From Spongiibacter pelagi (GTDB lineage Bacteria; Pseudomonadota; Gammaproteobacteria; Pseudomonadales; Spongiibacteraceae), in the NCBI RefSeq assembly GCF_014705705.1, contig NZ_JACXLD010000010.1, positions 1 through 47,511 of the forward strand: DNA of 47,511 bases, given 5' to 3'. The notes below the pieces were generated by a model. It had not been told where the DNA came from. It was given only the letters and a program-made list of their open reading frames with translations, and ran no database searches. Every line of letters begins with the position of its first letter. Within the stretch, counting starts at the first letter, position 1. Positions 45,092 through 47,511 of the stretch are shown here, one piece after another. Made by a program: the position numbers and the translations under genes.

Positions 45092-45221
45092 TGTGATCCT
45101 CTGCTTTCTATAGTTATGGAGCTTTATATAGTTATGGAACTGTGGGTTATTACATGGCAAACAAACGTCCGGCTCTTGGCCGAATAATGATTAAATTTGT
45201 CCATTCAGCCCGGAACGCGTG
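45092..45221 (-). promoter_or_regulatory. Upstream region of the TonB receptor gene with 12-bp direct repeats
   Basis: TATAGTTATGGA occurs at 45109-45120 and again at 45127-45138, spaced 18 bp. Such tandem sites next to a receptor start are typical of regulator or leader binding sites. The core promoter was not placed with confidence. Confidence 0.45.
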
Positions 45222-46271
45222 TTAATTTGCCGCTTTTCTTCCTGCGGGGTTCTTCCTCACCGGCTTTTTAGCTGTTGTTTTCTTTTTTAGCGGGCGTTTC
45301 GCCGGCTTACGCTTTGGTTTGGCCCCAGTGGCCGCCAGCAATTCCGCATAGCTCTCTTCCAGACACTGGGCCAGGAATTCCGGGGCCGGCACAATCTCGC
45401 GGCAGGCCGTCGGGCAGATATAGATCTCCCGGTCGTAACTGGTGATCGCGAATACCGCTCCCATGCCGTCGGTACAGGGCGCCACAATGGACCAGAACTT
45501 CAGCTTCGCGCCCTGGAGGTACAGCGGCACGCTCGGCCCAGGCACATTGGAAATTGCCATATTAAACAAGCGCTTACCGGTGCCACCCGCATCGAGACCA
45601 ATACGGGAAATCAGCTTCCCTGTGGCCGCCAGCAAAGAAGCGGGAATATGCTTGTTGAGGTCCGTCAGGTCACTGGCGCCAATGGCGTTGACGATACTCT
45701 TGGAGCGAGCAGTCTGTTCGGTCACATAGGCGAGACGTTCTTTCGGGTCCGCAATATCGGAACCGATAGCGGCCCCCATGAAGGTGATGTTGTTGGCGCC
45801 AGGCTCGGCATCGGGCCCGGACCGGGTGTTGACCGGCATCATCGCCACCATGGTGTCCCGGGGCAATTCACCGTTGTGGTCCAGGTAGCGGCGCAGGGCA
45901 CCGGATATAATTGTCGTCACCACATCGTTGATGGTGCTGCCTTCCACGGCCTTGCGAATGCCCTTGAGCTCGTCCAGTTGGAAGCGTGAGGTGGTAAACA
46001 CCCGAAAGGGAGAAACCCGGCCGTCGAAGCGGGTCGTCGGCACCTTCGTTCCAGAATTGTGTTCTTCGACCCTGGCCACAGTGCGTTTCTGCACCTCCTT
46101 GCGCAACCTGCCACCCACCTTGGGCAGCAGGCGGGACAGGGGTCTGGCAAGACGCATCGGCGAGGTCGCATTGTTCCACCAGGCACGGGTGGCCATCTCA
46201 AACTGGCTGGGGGCGCGAACACCCTCGGTCTCATGCTCTCCGCCCAGCCCCGGCTTCTTGAGGGTCGGCCG
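45222..46271 (-). pseudogene. WS/DGAT-type wax ester synthase/acyltransferase, 5'-truncated
   Basis: The visible frame (open from about 46271) covers only the C-terminal part of a wax ester synthase/diacylglycerol acyltransferase: NDVVTTIISGALRRYL, MPVNTRSGPDAEPGANNITF, MAISNVPGPSVPLY. The N-terminal HHxxxDG catalytic motif is absent because the gene is cut near 46262 by the Tn3-family element. The first ATG with family character is at 46196. The last 30 residues are lysine/proline/alanine-rich (KPKRKPAKRPLKKKTTAKKP), a histone-like tail. Confidence 0.82.
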
Positions 46272-47511
46272 TCATCCTGGAAAAATTCGCCAAATAAACC
46301 ATAACGTATCGTTTTATATATGTTTTTACGGTTCTTCTGGCTCTAATATCTTGATGCCGAAGTCCAGCGGAGGCACCTCTCGTTCCAGGTCCAGGTTGTA
46401 GTCCCCGAAACGATTGATATTGGAGTTCCTGTACGGTGACAGCCCATTGAGTAGGTCCTTGCTGATGACGACATCCTCGCCCGCCAGATCTTTGAGGACT
46501 CTGGTCATTTTCTCCACGTTGTAGAGAATGACCATGTTTGCGACAAGCTGATTGTACTTAACGATTTTGCGCTGTTCGTGGCGCACATTTTCAGCGATGA
46601 TGCCTTCCCCGCCAAAAAACAGCCATTTGATGAAACCATTAAACTCTTCGCTTTTATTGGTTGCAGACTGGATGGTTTTTCGCAGTTCGAGTTCATCAAT
46701 ATATCGGAGCAAAAAGAGCGTTCTCACGGCCTTTCCAAGCTCTTTAAAAGCCATATACAACTTGTTTTTTCGGCTGTAGGTTCCGAGGCGCCGCAAGATG
46801 GTTGAGGCGGTAATTTTGCCTTTCTTAATTGAGATGACCACACGCAGCATGTCGCGAAGGTGCCGTTCAATTAACTTGAAATCGATACTACCGGCAAACA
46901 AAGCCTCTATATTTTTGTATCGATAGCGATTGTCGGGCCTGAACAGCAACAAGTCCTGAATATTGCGAATCCGCGGCATGAGATTGATGCCCAGAAGGTG
47001 TGATAAACCAAACACAGGATAACTTTGCGCTTGTGTATCACCGTGCAAGGTGTCAGGTTGAATATCGGATTTATTGCTCATGAGTCCATCCAGAATATAG
47101 ACCGCTTCGTAGACGCCGCATGGAATAAAGTGACTGAACAAGGCAATGTAAGTATCGGAAACGTGATAGTAGCCAATACCTCCGTATTTGCCGTACCGAA
47201 TATGATATTCCGTCAGCAGGTTTTGCTCGTACAGATCCCACATGGTGCCATCCGCAGCGGCATGCTTTCCGGTACCCCAGTATTTGGGGAGATCAAATTT
47301 ATTGTAGGCGTTGACGACCTGCGTTATTGCTCGGTCTAATCGGTCTTCGGAGGCATGCCGGAGATTGAGCCAGGCAATCTGTTTGCGGCTCATATTCTTC
47401 ACCGATTTGGCCGTTTGAACCGGTCCAAGATTGCACCCATAGCAAAATAGCGTGGTGATAAATCGCTTCTCCGGCTCATCAATGCGCGCCTCATTTCCGG
47501 ACAAGGGACCG
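46262..47511 (-). mobile_element. Third Tn3-family element, partial
   Basis: It comprises the transposase below plus a probable terminal repeat beginning GGGTCGGCCGTCATCC at about 46262, where the acyltransferase frame is cut. Neither the repeat nor the protein resembles the element at 31876-37575, so it is a different lineage. The other end is outside the window. Confidence 0.7.
46326..47511 (-). CDS. tnpA: Tn3-family transposase, C-terminal part (runs off the window)
   Basis: At least 392 codons, open to the window edge, so the N-terminus lies outside. The DDE residues are visible: D in KHAAADGTMWDLYEQN, D in LHGDTQAQSYPVFGLSHLLG, and E in ATNKSEEFNGFIKWLF. HHigh similarity to Tn3-type transposases is obvious from GYYHVSDTYIALFSHFIPCG. 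It ends KILEPEEP about 64 bp from the presumed terminal repeat. No stop or frameshift is seen in the visible part. Confidence 0.92.
   Translation of the reverse strand, partial: GPLSGNEARIDEPEKRFITTLFCYGCNLGPVQTAKSVKNMSRKQIAWLNLRHASEDRLDRAITQVVNAYNKFDLPKYWGTGKHAAADGTMWDLYEQNLLTEYHIRYGKYGGIGYYHVSDTYIALFSHFIPCGVYEAVYILDGLMSNKSDIQPDTLHGDTQAQSYPVFGLSHLLGINLMPRIRNIQDLLLFRPDNRYRYKNIEALFAGSIDFKLIERHLRDMLRVVISIKKGKITASTILRRLGTYSRKNKLYMAFKELGKAVRTLFLLRYIDELELRKTIQSATNKSEEFNGFIKWLFFGGEGIIAENVRHEQRKIVKYNQLVANMVILYNVEKMTRVLKDLAGEDVVISKDLLNGLSPYRNSNINRFGDYNLDLEREVPPLDFGIKILEPEEP

Overview
The window is a mosaic of aromatic-acid catabolism genes held between Tn3-family mobile elements. It reads as Gram-negative proteobacterial DNA: there is a TonB-dependent receptor, protocatechuate 4,5-cleavage genes, LysR/MarR/TetR regulators and a wax-ester-synthase-type acyltransferase. 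The overall gene style suggests a marine gammaproteobacterium, but that is inference and a sphingomonad or betaproteobacterial donor for parts of the island cannot be excluded. I see no rRNA, tRNA, CRISPR array or replication gene, so plasmid versus chromosome is undecided.

Layout. (1) 1-123: the last codons and terminal repeat of a Tn3-family element. (2) 124-8790: a GST pseudogene, then a tight minus-strand operon ligK-ligU-(DUF1932 dehydrogenase)-ligJ-ligI-ligA-ligB-ligC-aldo/keto reductase, facing a divergent LysR-type gene with two HTH domains (8924-10129). (3) 10177-12136: a MarR regulator and a very unusual protein made of two complete TetR regulators fused head to tail. (4) 12680-22834: a poorly characterised catabolic regulon (VOC protein, variant BKACE enzyme, sulfotransferase-like protein, an APH-type kinase coupled to an acyl-CoA dehydrogenase, GFA-like protein, membrane protein, FMN reductase, MDR oxidoreductase and a divergent acyl-CoA ligase). 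Three of its promoters carry the same palindrome, ACAG-N6-CTGT, lying across the -10 box. (5) 23306-25236: a membrane-anchored ABM-domain protein and a decayed copy of the aldo/keto reductase. (6) 25377-31192: a divergent phthalate locus (4,5-dihydroxyphthalate decarboxylase, dihydrodiol dehydrogenase, reductase | oxygenase, then nadC), followed by a wrecked AEC-type transporter. (7) 31876-37575: a tnpA-only Tn3-family element with perfect 40-bp terminal repeats, split by an IS21-family insertion with a 7-bp target duplication. (8) 37566-45091: an arylsulfatase cut off by the transposon, an operon of SDR, acyl-CoA dehydrogenase, thiolase and enoyl-CoA hydratase, and a TonB-dependent receptor with a one-base frameshift in its signal peptide. 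(9) 45222-47511: a 5'-truncated WS/DGAT acyltransferase cut by a third, different Tn3-family transposase that runs off the window.

How the genes work together. The two recognisable catabolic modules join: phthalate -> 4,5-dihydrodiol -> 4,5-dihydroxyphthalate -> protocatechuate (phthalate locus), then protocatechuate -> CHMS -> 2-pyrone-4,6-dicarboxylate -> oxalomesaconate -> CHA -> pyruvate + oxaloacetate (lig operon). Every enzyme of that route is present and intact in about 30 kb. No intact transporter for phthalate is visible. The island 124-31875 is bordered on both sides by Tn3-family ends whose tnpA 3' ends face inward, and the genes touching every transposon junction are truncated, so the region was assembled by transposition plus deletion or recombination.
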